In this document: positions 11,763 to 20,995 of the stretch, one piece after another
How positions within the stretch are numbered: the stretch's first letter is position 1
Layout of the letters: every line of letters starts with the position of its first letter
The notes under the pieces: generated by a model
What the model was told of the DNA's origin: nothing
Databases searched by the model: none
The model's input: the letters and a program-made list of their open reading frames with translations, nothing else
NCBI GenBank assembly: GCA_029959085.1
Contig: JARWIR010000016.1
Coordinates: 23,321,499 to 23,385,498 of the forward strand
Direction: 5' to 3'
Length of the DNA: 64,000 nucleotides
From: Nemophila menziesii
Taxonomy: Eukaryota; Streptophyta; Magnoliopsida; Boraginales; Hydrophyllaceae
Position numbers and translations under genes: made by a program

Positions 11763-12821
11763 CTTGAAGACTTGAGAGAAGGATTGAGATGGGTTTGTGA
11801 GGTATTTTTGTATGGAGAAGATGAAGGCTTAATTAATGAAAGAGATATGGGGTAAAATCGATGGGTTTATGAAGGATTTTGAGAGGGAGGATTAAATATT
11901 TTTGTTTTTGAAGGAGAAGGGAGTAGAAAACGAAGACGGTTTTGGTTAAAAGTGAGAAGATGAAGAGTAAAAGCATTTAAAAACGCGTCTCAGATCTATC
12001 GACCAGTAAGCCGGTCAAGAACCAGGGAGGAATCAGCCTCTCACCGGTAAGTCCGGTCAGGGACCGGTTAGCCGCTCAAGTCCTCGACATTGGATCAAAA
12101 AATTGCAATTTTTTACGGCAAAAAAATTGTCTGAAATCGACCCGAAAGCTCCCCAATAGTTTGAGAATGTTTTTAAAGCTTTTAAAACATCTTTTTTTTG
12201 AAAACTAACAAGTAGAAGGGTCTAAAACAACGAAAACCGATTTTTGCAACAAGATCCCTATATTTTCTAAAAAGTAGGAAAAAGAACCAAAAAAACTAAA
12301 CATTTTCAAGCGTAATAAAAGGGTAAAAACTAAAACATACTTTCATATATAAAAAGAAACACATACACACATAAAGCACCAGATTTTATTTTTACGAGAT
12401 TTAAGCGTCCTTTTGTATATTATTTCATTTCCTTGACGCTCAACGCCTACAATAAATAATATTTCCAACATCTTTGTGAAAATCTCTTCGGATATTCCAC
12501 CTATTAAAGTATAAATCGGTTTTGCATTTTGAGTGATTTTATCATTATCATCATCAGTGAGTTAATCGTAATCTTTTCTTCTTGATTCAACTTAAGAACT
12601 CCCGCTTCATTTAATTCCTCTTTGTATGGAACGAACGAACCTTCCATAATTATTCTGCATTGATCGGGATCTTAAGCTTTTATAAATTCCTCCATTTTTT
12701 TCTTTAAGAAAAGTAGTAAGTACCTACAATAAGTGGAGGTCGTGTAGAAGACGACTCTTCCAAAAGATTAAATTCTATGTCGTTTACTCTGCTAACGATT
12801 AAGCTATTCACGTAGAGTTAG

Positions 12822-12833
12822 GCTATGATACCA
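12822..12833 (-). other. Primer-binding site (tRNA-iMet type)
   Basis: On the minus strand TGGTATCATAGC lies two bases inside the end of the 5' LTR. It differs at one base from the canonical TGGTATCAGAGC primer site, which is complementary to the 3' end of initiator methionine tRNA. Confidence 0.8.
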
Positions 12834-12835
12834 AT

Positions 12836-13782
12836 TGAAAGTCCTAGAGGAGGGGTGAATAGGATTACTAATAAGATCAATGCCTAATTAAAAATCTTTT
12901 AGTCAATTATAAGTTTAAAGAGAAAATTCTAAGTCAATATTTATCAAAATCTTTGGGATCATGCAATAGGGTAACTAGGTTTGATATAAGTGAAAAGCCG
13001 AGCAATCATTAAACGATAAGTAAAGAGATAAGGGATAGAAAGTACACAACGATGTAGAGTGGTTCGATTATCCCTACATCCACTACCTAAATATGCCACC
13101 TTAGGATTACAAAGCTTCTTAACTAAGCTTTCGTGTCTCTCTTAACCGGGATGAGAACACAATACCTTTACAAACACTTCGATACGACGTAGGAAACTCT
13201 TGTGCTATCGAAACACAAGGAAACCGAGTATACTCCCTATACTCACACTCTCTATTAATCTATCTATTACAAAGACAATATCTAAGAGGATAAAATCAAG
13301 TGTTTGAATGGTTAGAACTTTGAAGCTTCTTGGATTAACTCCTTGTTGAGTAGATATAACAAGTTGAATGATCAAGCTTGGCTTGATACTTTGATAGCTT
13401 GAGACCTCTAATGAATGTATAAGATTGTATAAAATGTGTTGGTGAGAGGTGAATCATTGCATAGCATAAAATCCCATTTTATAGCAAACTTTCTGACTCT
13501 GGCTAGTATGCCGGTCCTCTGGGCGGTATACTGGTCCGGCTTGTTTTCTAGTCAACGGTTACATTTGACGTGGCATGTGACCATTGGGCAACGACTCTGT
13601 TCGCCGGTATGTCGGTCCTACCTCCGGTATGCCGGTCCGGCTACTAAATAAACCTTGAAAAATAATGTTTAAAGCATGGAGAAAAGGTATTTAGTTAGGA
13701 AAAGTGTAATGCACTATTTCGGGGATGTTTAAAACACAATTTGAAAAATATTAAAACAAGATTAAAAGGACTTAGTCCAACA
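12836..13782 (-). repeat. 5' LTR of the minus-strand retrotransposon (unoccupied MITE site)
   Basis: This 947-bp LTR begins TGTTGGACTAAGTCC and ends GGACTTTCA on the minus strand. It carries the empty target AGTATACT at 13227-13234 that is occupied by a 930-bp MITE in the partner LTR. It contains five or more CCGGT-rich words (13500-13640). Confidence 0.85.
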
Positions 13783-14225
13783 CCTCAGCCATGTGTTCCA
13801 AGAGTCGCTCCATGTGAACCTTGGACCCTCGAAACCCAAATCAGCTAAACCACCAATTGCTGAGACGGCGCGCCAGTCAAAGAAACCAGTTGTTTGTCCC
13901 ATCCATGGGGAAGGTCTGATTTTGGATTATATTTCTCAATGGAAAAGACGATTCGTAACCCGATGAAGAGTCCATGATTGCCAACACCGGTTCCTTCGTC
14001 ACAGTCCCAGTATTCTGATTATTCGTTGTAATAGCCGGAGTACCACTGATTACAGGGGATAATTTGTCTTTATCCGGATAGCTTAGTGCTCTCTTTGATA
14101 CCCGCTGGACTCCCGGGACTTCGCCATTCTTGGTGCCCTCGGTGGGGCTCTTCGCCGGTGTCTGGGATGGAGGATGGGAGAAGAGCTTCAGTCTCTTGGT
14201 AGAAAGCTTACGCACGCTAACCACT
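13783..14225 (-). pseudogene. LINE remnant: ORF1 tail joined to endonuclease piece
   Basis: The minus strand from about 14260 reads a 127-residue polar frame with VQRVSKRALSYPDKDKLSP, similar in style to LINE ORF1 linkers, then LAIMDSSSGYESSF. Nearer the LTR (13783-13860) it reads LGFRGSKVHMERLLEHMA, which corresponds to the LGFEGPRFT block of the LINE at 2850. The middle of the endonuclease is missing. Nucleotides 13795-13855 align with 2820-2890. Confidence 0.5.
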
Positions 14226-14470
14226 GGGGCTAGCTCAATGGCCAGGACCTTGTCTGTCATCTGGGAGGTACAAGGTTCGAATCCTCTCAGCCTTGTTATT
14301 TCTTGAGTCCTTAAAGGGGGTAAAGCAAGAGGTGGAAGGTTCGAGTCTCCTCCCTGAACATGGTTAACCTAGTTCTGATTGTGTAGGAATATGCATGAGG
14401 AGGCGTGTATATTTCCTATGGGAATACTCGTGGTGCGCATAAGCTGGCCCGGACACCCATATATAAAAGA
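14226..14470 (+). repeat. tRNA-derived SINE (Au-like)
   Basis: The head has an A-box-like TAGCTCAATGGCCAGG (14230) and a B-box GGTTCGAATCC (14273), spaced as in RNA polymerase III promoters. A second GGTTCGAGTC lies at 14338. The tail contains GCTGGCCCGGACACCC, a phrase I associate with plant Au-type SINEs. It is inserted next to the LINE remnant. The head is very similar to that of the SINE at 20869. Confidence 0.65.
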
Positions 14471-14819
14471 AAAAGCTTCACACATTGTTCGGTTTAGCAT
14501 TTCGAGAGCGGTTTAGCATTTCGAGAGCAATCTCTCATGATGGGTGTTGATGGAAGAGAAGCTGCACGTGCGGGGCCGCCTCCTCCCTGAGATAATCGTT
14601 GTCCTAAAGATTCCGGTGTCTTTGGGCGGCGGGAGCCTTCCCCTACCCACCATAGAAGTTACCGTTATACTCTATTGGAGGAAGGTCAACGAACAGAATT
14701 GGAAATTAATGCCCAATTAATGAAAAAGTCAATGTTCAACCACCAAAGATAAAAGAATTCTAGAAAGCGTTATACCGACATTAAAAATTTAAGATAACAA
14801 CTATCTATAAAAATTTGTT
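14471..14819. other. Unassigned; contains a 19-bp direct tandem duplication
   Basis: The 19-bp word CGGTTTAGCATTTCGAGAG is present twice in immediate succession (14490-14527). A GC-rich patch follows at 14560-14650 and resembles no gene I know. No reading frame of note. Confidence 0.5.
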
Positions 14820-15250
14820 AATCTTAAGCTCCCTTTTTCTTCTAATAATTTTTAGTTTCCATACTATTTTTTTCTTTTGGAGAAAAGTTTTCATACTATT
14901 TCTACTATGATTTTTTTTTTTGGATGTCAGACCATTTGTTTACTAATAAGCTATATAATAATCTTTGAAAGCCTACTACAATTAATTCAATTTGATCTAT
15001 GTTTTTTTTTATCGTACATAATTTCTTTTTTCTAAACAATTTTTTTTTTATGATAATTAACTAAAGTTATTTACATAATAAAATTTAATAACCTTTAATA
15101 TATAGAATTCCAAAAAAGTAAAAGAAAATAAAATATTACTTTCAGCAATTAAGAAAATAAAATATAAAAATTCAATAAAAATTGAGAAATCATTATCTAA
15201 AAAAATTTCTATTATTTTTAAAGTGGAATATATTTGCTACTATAATTTAC
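14820..15250 (+). repeat. Unit B, proximal end of an older tandem unit
   Basis: This aligns with 37830-38125 (unit C), 54025-54320 (unit D), and also with 45990-46210 and 62206-62420 inside the units. Shared words include ATCGTACATAATTT, AATAAGCTAT and TTTACATAATAAA. Divergence is clearly higher than between C and D, so it is an older copy. Homology to C stops near 15200, where C and D have a different segment. Confidence 0.7.
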
Positions 15251-16850
15251 TGATAATAATATATATATTATAAAAAAAGTGAGCTAGTAGACACTCTTTT
15301 TTGTGCATACATATACTTACGTGGAAGAACATGAAAACATAGTATATGTGCATATCCCTAAGCGTCTTAAAAGAATGGCCGATAAGCTGTATGTGGCGCT
15401 AGACAGCGGACTACTTAGAGAGATCTGCAACTGCAGATCACCCTTAACAATTTGTCTGTGCAATGCCTATTTTGGAAGATTAGGCATTGGTTGAATTATG
15501 TTTAAAACTCCCATTTTCAAAAAAGAATAAAAAACCTGTAGAAATGAACCATATAGTAGCAATCTCCAATTCTCCACACTATCTGTTCAATAAAGCAGAA
15601 ACTGATTGTGTAAATCAAGGACGTGACCTTAAATGATGCAGCAAAACATAAAAATGTTAATTACACCGTTGGTCCCTATGTTACGCGAATCAGCCAAATG
15701 CATTTTCATCTTTAATAAACCAACAACATCACAACTACTATAATAGTAGTATCATTATCCAAAAATCTGATTCCCAGAGGCAAATTCAAAACAAACTTTT
15801 TAGACAGTATTGACAAAGAAGAGTTGGTCCTATATTCTGTATACTATATTGATCTCTTATGGAAGTAATTCAAAGCCTCTGTGCAAACATTGGTAACAAA
15901 AATGCAAGAATATTGATCAAAATAATATTGGATAGTTAGATCTATGAGCATCAAGTACTAGAGTACTCCAAATTATGAGAGAATTTGACATCAATATTAA
16001 GGGCATAATCAAGACATGGGAAGTGATCTTTAAATACTATGTTTAAGTATAGAAATAGTTAAGTACAAATTTAAAGAAGAAAATTGCGAAGTAATAAAAA
16101 GACAGTACATAAACTCTGCGTTGACTTGCACTTTATGGAAACCATAACTCAATCATAGTTACATATTCATGTTTCGGTATATTATGAGCGTTGAGGGCAC
16201 ATAAAAATAGGGATTTCGACAAGAATAGCTTCATTTTTTCACAACAAATGAGGCCACTATACCGAGGCTGTGTTGAAAACTCTTAACATAAGGCATTTCA
16301 GTCTATTTTCATCCAATGTGTTATCAGAGACTGAATGACTTAAGGTGGAAACTCTTAGCACAAGAGACGTTCCTAATTCAAACCACTTGTTTACATATCC
16401 AAAAATACTAGTTTATCGCTGCAAAAAGGAGATCAATCAGTTAAAGCAACAATATAATATGTATGCTAAGGTAATTTCAACTAAATTATCATAAAATGGT
16501 TGTGAATGAGATATTAATTAAGCTGTTTATTTTAAGAAAAGAAAGATTGGCGCCTATGCTTGATAACTGAGAGACAATTAACCCTAATTTACGAAAAAAA
16601 TGTACGTGACAAAATAACATGACTAATTATGCAATTAATAGTTAGTTTTATATATAAATCGTTTGACAAATATTTTGCCATATTGGATGGAAGTATTACC
16701 CTGTTTGTTAACTCATGATTTTTAAATATGTAAATTAGGGTTGGCCTAATACATATGATGTCAAAGAGAGAAAGAATAGCCGACCTATTAGAATATCACA
16801 CGGAGATTTGGTGCTAGATTATTAGATATGTATAATAAATAAATAAATAA
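15251..16850. other. Unassigned segment unique to unit B, with paired inverted repeats
   Basis: No gene is recognised in this stretch, which replaces the 3-kb segment found at the same place in C and D. Two neighbouring inverted repeats stand out: GATCTGCA-AC-TGCAGATC (15422-15439) and CAATGCCTA...TAGGCATTG with an 11-nt loop (15461-15489). A 63-residue frame at 15303-15494 spans them but has no recognisable features. The remainder is AT-rich. Confidence 0.5.
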
Positions 16851-16887
16851 AATAAATAAATAGAGATATTAGAATTCAAGTAGGAAT

Positions 16888-17012
16888 CAATCACTTAACC
16901 GCCTCTTGCAAAGATATAAATACATATATGTGTTTGAGTTGGAGTTGGAGTCGATAATACTAAATTTATCTACTCAATCACTTAACCGTCTCTTGCAAAG
17001 TTATATATATTA
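16888..17012 (+). promoter_or_regulatory. Duplicated core promoter of the unit B SAUR-like gene
   Basis: A block of about 35 bp occurs twice: CAATCACTTAACCGCCTC, then TTGCAAAG, then TATA (16888-16922), and again with GTCTC (16975-17010). Each copy ends in a TATA-box-like word, TATAAATA at 16915 and TATATATA at 17002. The second TATA is about 120 bp upstream of the ATG. The arrangement is conserved in units C and D. That these are working TATA boxes is an inference. Confidence 0.5.
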
Positions 17013-17121
17013 CTCTTCTTTTCACTATTCTTTCATTACCTAATTTCCATCTTCTAAAATTTCAAGCGTTTCGTTCTTTCAAAAAATTCTTTTGCAATTT
17101 GTTCAACCTTTTTCAAACATC

Positions 17122-17693
17122 ATGCCTACTTTTAAGCTTCCTGGTTTTCTCAAGAAGATCGGTAATAATAACTACACCAAGCTGTCGAAGAATGATGAAA
17201 ATATAAAACCAATTCCGAAAGGTTTTTTCTTGGTTTATGTTGGTGAAGAGAATATAGAACACATCGTACCAATAAAATACCTCTTAACAAAACCTTTTGC
17301 TGTCTTGCGTAAACAATATAATAATAATGATGAAATCCTTAAAGCCAAGAAGCCGATTATTTTGTCCAATTATTCAATTGCTGACTTCGATAAAATGCTT
17401 TGTAAAGCTAAGGATGATCTCAAGGTCGAGAAAGAGACAAAAATAACCATGAAACACATCATATGCGCAATAGGGAATTGTAGTGTAAAGAACCGGTAAT
17501 CTGCAAATTTAATTTTTGAGTTTTTTTTATTCATTCAATTTTAATTTTATTTTTATTTTGGTCTAATTTTTAAGTTTGTTTTCTTTGCAGTGCACAGTCT
17601 TTTGATGACTGGGTAAAAAATTCTAGCAGGCAAGACTGGGTTTACAGCGACGATCATGAATGTATGAGGACACAACATCCGATTTGGCGGTAA
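17122..17693 (+). CDS. SAUR-like protein, unit B copy, with 3' intron
   Basis: The first exon encodes 125 residues. Residues about 35-65, IPKGFFLVYVGEENIEHIVP followed by IKYL, match the core of the SAUR (small auxin-up RNA, auxin_inducible) family, whose usual pattern is PKG-x-x-x-VYVG then VVPI-x-YL. SAURs are small plant proteins, several of which promote cell expansion by inhibiting PP2C.D phosphatases; that role is not shown for this divergent member. The ATG at 17122 is chosen because the upstream frame has no other ATG. The stop TAA (17497-17499) overlaps a 5' splice site (CCG|GTAATC). A 95-nt T-rich intron (17496-17590) ends TTTGCAG, and exon 2 keeps the frame for another 33 codons to TAA at 17691. 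Unspliced RNA gives 125 residues, spliced 158. Compared with C and D, exon 1 differs by about five amino acids. Confidence 0.75.
17496..17590 (+). other. Predicted intron overlapping the stop codon (unit B)
   Basis: The donor is G|GTAATC and the acceptor is TTCTTTGCAG. The body is U-rich and short (95 nt), typical of plant introns. The first-exon stop codon is formed by the last G's neighbours inside the donor, so retention truncates the protein and splicing extends it. In units C and D the intron is 95 and 101 nt, the difference lying in a TTTTTA run. Confidence 0.6.
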
Positions 17694-17696
17694 GAG

Positions 17697-17697
<1 letters not shown>

Positions 17698-17736
<39 letters not shown>
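17698..17736. repeat. (TA)n microsatellite after the SAUR-like gene, unit B
   Basis: An uninterrupted TA run of about 38 bp starts a few bases after the exon-2 stop. The runs at the same position in units C and D are about 39 and 65 bp. Confidence 0.95.
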
Positions 17737-17739
<3 letters not shown>

Positions 17740-18299
17740 AAATTAGGTAGTTAGGAAAAATACGATTATGCCTTAATTAATTATAGGATTGTTTGGATAT
17801 ATAGGGTATATAAGCAAGATAGTATAGAATTTTTTGGGTTTATTCTTGTATTCTTGGAGTCTTATCTCGGATTTACGATACAATTTAGTTAAAATTTGAG
17901 GGTTCTGGTAACGTTAGGTAGTGAATGATTAGTAAGATAACAAGTACGTAACACTTGGTTAGACTTGCAACGAGGGACTTTTTGCCTAATATCTATGTTT
18001 TACCTTTCTTTCGGAAAAATAGTGACCAAGTTTTATCATCCAGAAATATATGTAAACGATCTAAACTATATTGAAGTATTATTATTTATGGAAAAAGCCA
18101 TTGGTATCTTGAGTTAGTAAGGTACTCACGGGGATGTTTCATCCTGGTAACCTAAGGTTCTGTGAAATCTGGGATTATCGACCCTAACACTCGCTAAAGG
18201 GATACAATGAAAGCCCGTACATGACCATATTTATGCATTCACAAGCTCACAAAAAAAAAACTGAGAAAAAAAGTGATGCATTTTCACAAGAGCTCAAAA

Positions 18300-18818
18300 T
18301 ATAAAAAATCTGAGAAAAAAAAAAGTGAAAAATAATACTTCATGAAAAATCTATTTGATGATAAAGTTGCTTGACCAAAGTTGGTAAACCAGAAAATATG
18401 AAAGTAGAGAAAAACTTGGGGTCTAACTTAGTGTAAGGAAAGAGTTATCCGAAAATGATAAGATATGCATAACTGTAATTTAGAAACTCATTGATTAACT
18501 AAACGTATTGTAGTTGGAGATAAGATTTCAACTTTATTTATCATATTAGATTAGATTAGGTTAGATTGCTGCTTGCTTCATATACTTAAAATATTCTCTC
18601 TTCTCATATATATTCTTTAAGCATAACTAATTTTTTCTTGTGGTTTTTTTCTCTCCCGGTTGGAGGGTTTTCCACGAATTATTATATTAATCTGTCAAAC
18701 AATTGTAATCAACTTTTTCCGGTTTTTAATATAATTAAGATCTTCTTCTTTTATTATCGTATTATTTCATTTTATGTTATGTTATATCTACTTGAATGTA
18801 TAGTTTCTCTACCAACAG
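18300..18818 (+). mobile_element. Copia-type LTR remnant (unit B)
   Basis: The order (TTAGA)n, CTTGCTTCATATA, a TCTCTTCTCATATAT block, TTGTGGTTTTTTTCTC, GGAGGGTTTTCCACGAATTA and a terminal CTACCAACA is that of the U3-R-U5 of Ty1/copia LTRs in plants. No primer site or internal domain follows, so it is a solo or truncated LTR. It is present at the same place in units C and D, which dates it before the unit duplication. The left boundary is uncertain. A 63-residue frame at 18638-18829 lies in it and is not regarded as a gene. Confidence 0.5.
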
Positions 18819-19686
18819 CTAAAACATAGATAGCTAGCAAACAATAAAAATAGCCTGAGACTTGAAAGAAACTAAACTAATATAAGGTTGAGGTAAAATT
18901 GATCAACAAGAATTCCTTCATTACTAATAACTATGAGAATGCACAAATTCTAACCTCTTTCGATACGATCAGTTGTATTTGTTATACAAATAAAGCAGAG
19001 CCTCAATTCATTTGATCTAGTTGTGAAGAAATTTGCGATGAAAATCATTACAAATCCTCTTGCTTTTCTCGATCCTATTAACCATATTGTTTCTTTAATC
19101 AGTAAACTTAACAAAAAAGTTAAACAAATTTTTGTGTGTATGAATCGAAAATCAAATTCAACCAAATTGTAATTGCCTTCTTACCTGCATTCACGATCTT
19201 CTAACTCCTCTCTCAGGTCAGGTTCCTTAGTATCTTGTCCTTCCTTTCTGTACAATCATATACATCAAATCTCACTTAAATTTTTTCACTAATCCTATTA
19301 TTTCCCACATCTAACAACCTAATCTACATCTCCTTGCTTAGTTTTTCGGAGTAGTATTAATGGGATTAAATTGCCACTTCTGAGAGCAGAGGTTATAAAA
19401 TTTCATCAAACACAAACTATAATATTACAAGATTAAAAACCAAGGCTTTTTAGTAGTGTGAGCAGCCATGTCTCTCGAAGAATATTTTCTGCTATGGACA
19501 GAATATTCTGTCTCCTCCTTGCTCGTTTCCTCAAAATGTTGGTCTTGCAGCCGTAGTCATATTTAAATGATTCCGATGATTTGTGTTGTATGAATCGAAA
19601 ATCAAATTCAACAAATTATTAGGGTCGATTTTCTTTGTTTTACGCTTATGACATTGTTTGCTTGATTCAGTCGTGCTGTCTTGATG
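18819..19686 (+). repeat. Unit B, downstream non-coding part
   Basis: It aligns with 43092-43885 (C) and 59309-60102 (D), with small gains and losses such as extra bases at 18890-18955. No convincing gene is visible. Homology ends abruptly at 19686, where a LINE ORF1 fragment begins. Confidence 0.75.
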
Positions 19687-20433
19687 ATCCCAAAGTCACT
19701 TGAACAACTCTGTTGTTCTGATTAGTGAAGTCAGACCCAAAAGCTGGTCGCAAAACTTCTGTAATTGCATTTACACCTTTGTCCACTAAAGCGTCATGTT
19801 CCATACCCTCACTGTAAATTACTCTCACCCACGAGGTCCCAATCCTTAGCACTATCCACCATCATTATGTCCTCGCTAATAACTTCAATACCAGCCCTCT
19901 CCTCAACTCCACTCCACTCAACCTGTTGCCCCTCTTGATTCTCATTATGACACACGGTGTTATTTCCGGTTTTCTCACACCCATTCTTACCCAATTTATC
20001 TTTGTGTTTCGGGGCCGGTCCCACCATCTCACCATCACACACCCTTTGCTTCTCGGATTTACATTTACGGAATCCCTCATCTAACCTATTAGTAACTAGC
20101 TCAATCACATTGTGTTCGAGCACTAACCCTCCCCGAACAGGACCATTTCTCGTCTTATCTCTAGTGCTAACAAGACACACCGGCTCAATTACTTCCTCTT
20201 CTTGGTGAACAATCCCACTAGTCCCCCCTATGTCAAAAGTGGCCAATGATTTGTATCTAGACCCAAAAGTATTCTTATTTGTACTACCCAATTTCTTTTT
20301 TATCAGCGTCACAACCCCTCTTTTCACCCATGCGTTGCCTCCTTTCATATTTGTTCTCTGAAATTACCCAGAGTGTCCATTGTATCGAGGTTATTCTATA
20401 TTACAGCAAGCCCATAAACGTGTACTCATGCAT
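19687..20433 (-). pseudogene. LINE ORF1 fragment, paralogue of 6038-6778
   Basis: The minus strand reads HA-stop-VHVYGL (AWVRVY-like block), LDTMDTLGNFREQI, and an open stretch of 179 codons from 20348 with GSRYKSLATFDIGG and HNENQEGQQVEW. It shows clear nucleotide identity to 6038-6778 over its whole length, and both ends stop at equivalent positions. The start of the open frame carries MKGGNAWVKRGVVTLIKKK. Assignment to a LINE ORF1 is tentative. Confidence 0.55.
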
Positions 20434-20851
20434 GTATCGAAAGATAACATCAGTGTAAGAACAAAACGTGAAGAAAGGAAAGAAGTTTTATGGGAAAATT
20501 CAAGCAAGAGGGTGAAGAGAAAGGTGAAGATTCATCAAGAAATACCTCATCTGAAACTACACACAATCTTCCCCATATCTGCATGCTTATGTTTCTCATA
20601 TACCGGTATCAATTTTCCATCTCATCAAGAAATCCCAATAAAAGACAGCAAAAGCATAGCTTCTCTTGTAAACAAAAATAAAAAATCTAATTACCTATCT
20701 TGGTTCTCTCAGAAACGTGGTTAAGCCACATAAGGCACCTGACACTTCCGAAAACCAACAAAATTATCTGCATATGATCCAAAAACAAAACGAGTGACAG
20801 TTGAAGCAACAAGAAAAAACAGAAGGTATAAAATATAAAGTACATGAAACT
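20434..20851. other. Unassigned AT-rich stretch
   Basis: No recognisable gene. Short overlapping + frames (20380-20724) have no motif and do not look coding. Confidence 0.5.
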
Positions 20852-20868
20852 AAAAGAAACAATTGAAA

Positions 20869-20978
20869 ACCAGATGGGATTAGCTCAATGGCCAGGCCTT
20901 GGTCTACCAATCTAGTGGTGCAGGTTCGAATCGAGTCAATGACTCCGAGTTCAAAATGGCTCTCCTATGTAAACAAAA
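20869..20978 (+). repeat. tRNA-derived SINE with perfect 17-bp flanking repeats
   Basis: The body has an A-box TTAGCTCAATGGCCAGG and a B-box GGTTCGAATCG and ends in an A-rich tail. It is flanked by the direct repeat AAAAGAAACAATTGAAA at 20852-20868 and 20979-20995, a target-site duplication made by LINE-type retroposition. The perfect duplication indicates a comparatively recent insertion. Confidence 0.85.
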
Positions 20979-20995
20979 AAAAGAAACAATTGAAA

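Larger units (their letters stand above)
7250..13782 (-). mobile_element. Non-autonomous LTR retrotransposon (gag-like only), minus strand
   Basis: Two LTRs in minus orientation (7250-9217 and 12836-13782) flank a 3.6-kb interior. Each begins TGTTGG on the minus strand. A primer-binding site complementary to initiator-Met tRNA lies just inside the 5' LTR, and a polypurine tract AAAAGGGGGAGAT just outside the 3' LTR. The interior has coding-like frames only near 10700-11762. I see no protease, reverse transcriptase, RNase H or integrase motifs, so the element is a LARD/TR-GAG-like non-autonomous one. The outer flanks (AAACT left, CCTCA right) do not match, so the insertion has been rearranged or recombined. 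Confidence 0.75.

Noticed and set aside
14229..14285. A tRNA gene (A and B boxes with correct spacing)
   Set aside because: No cloverleaf or acceptor stem forms, and a SINE body with GGCCCGGACACC follows.
18638..18829. 63-residue frame (MWFFSLPVGG...) conserved in three units
   Set aside because: It lies in the R-U5 part of a copia-type LTR. The conservation comes from the duplication.
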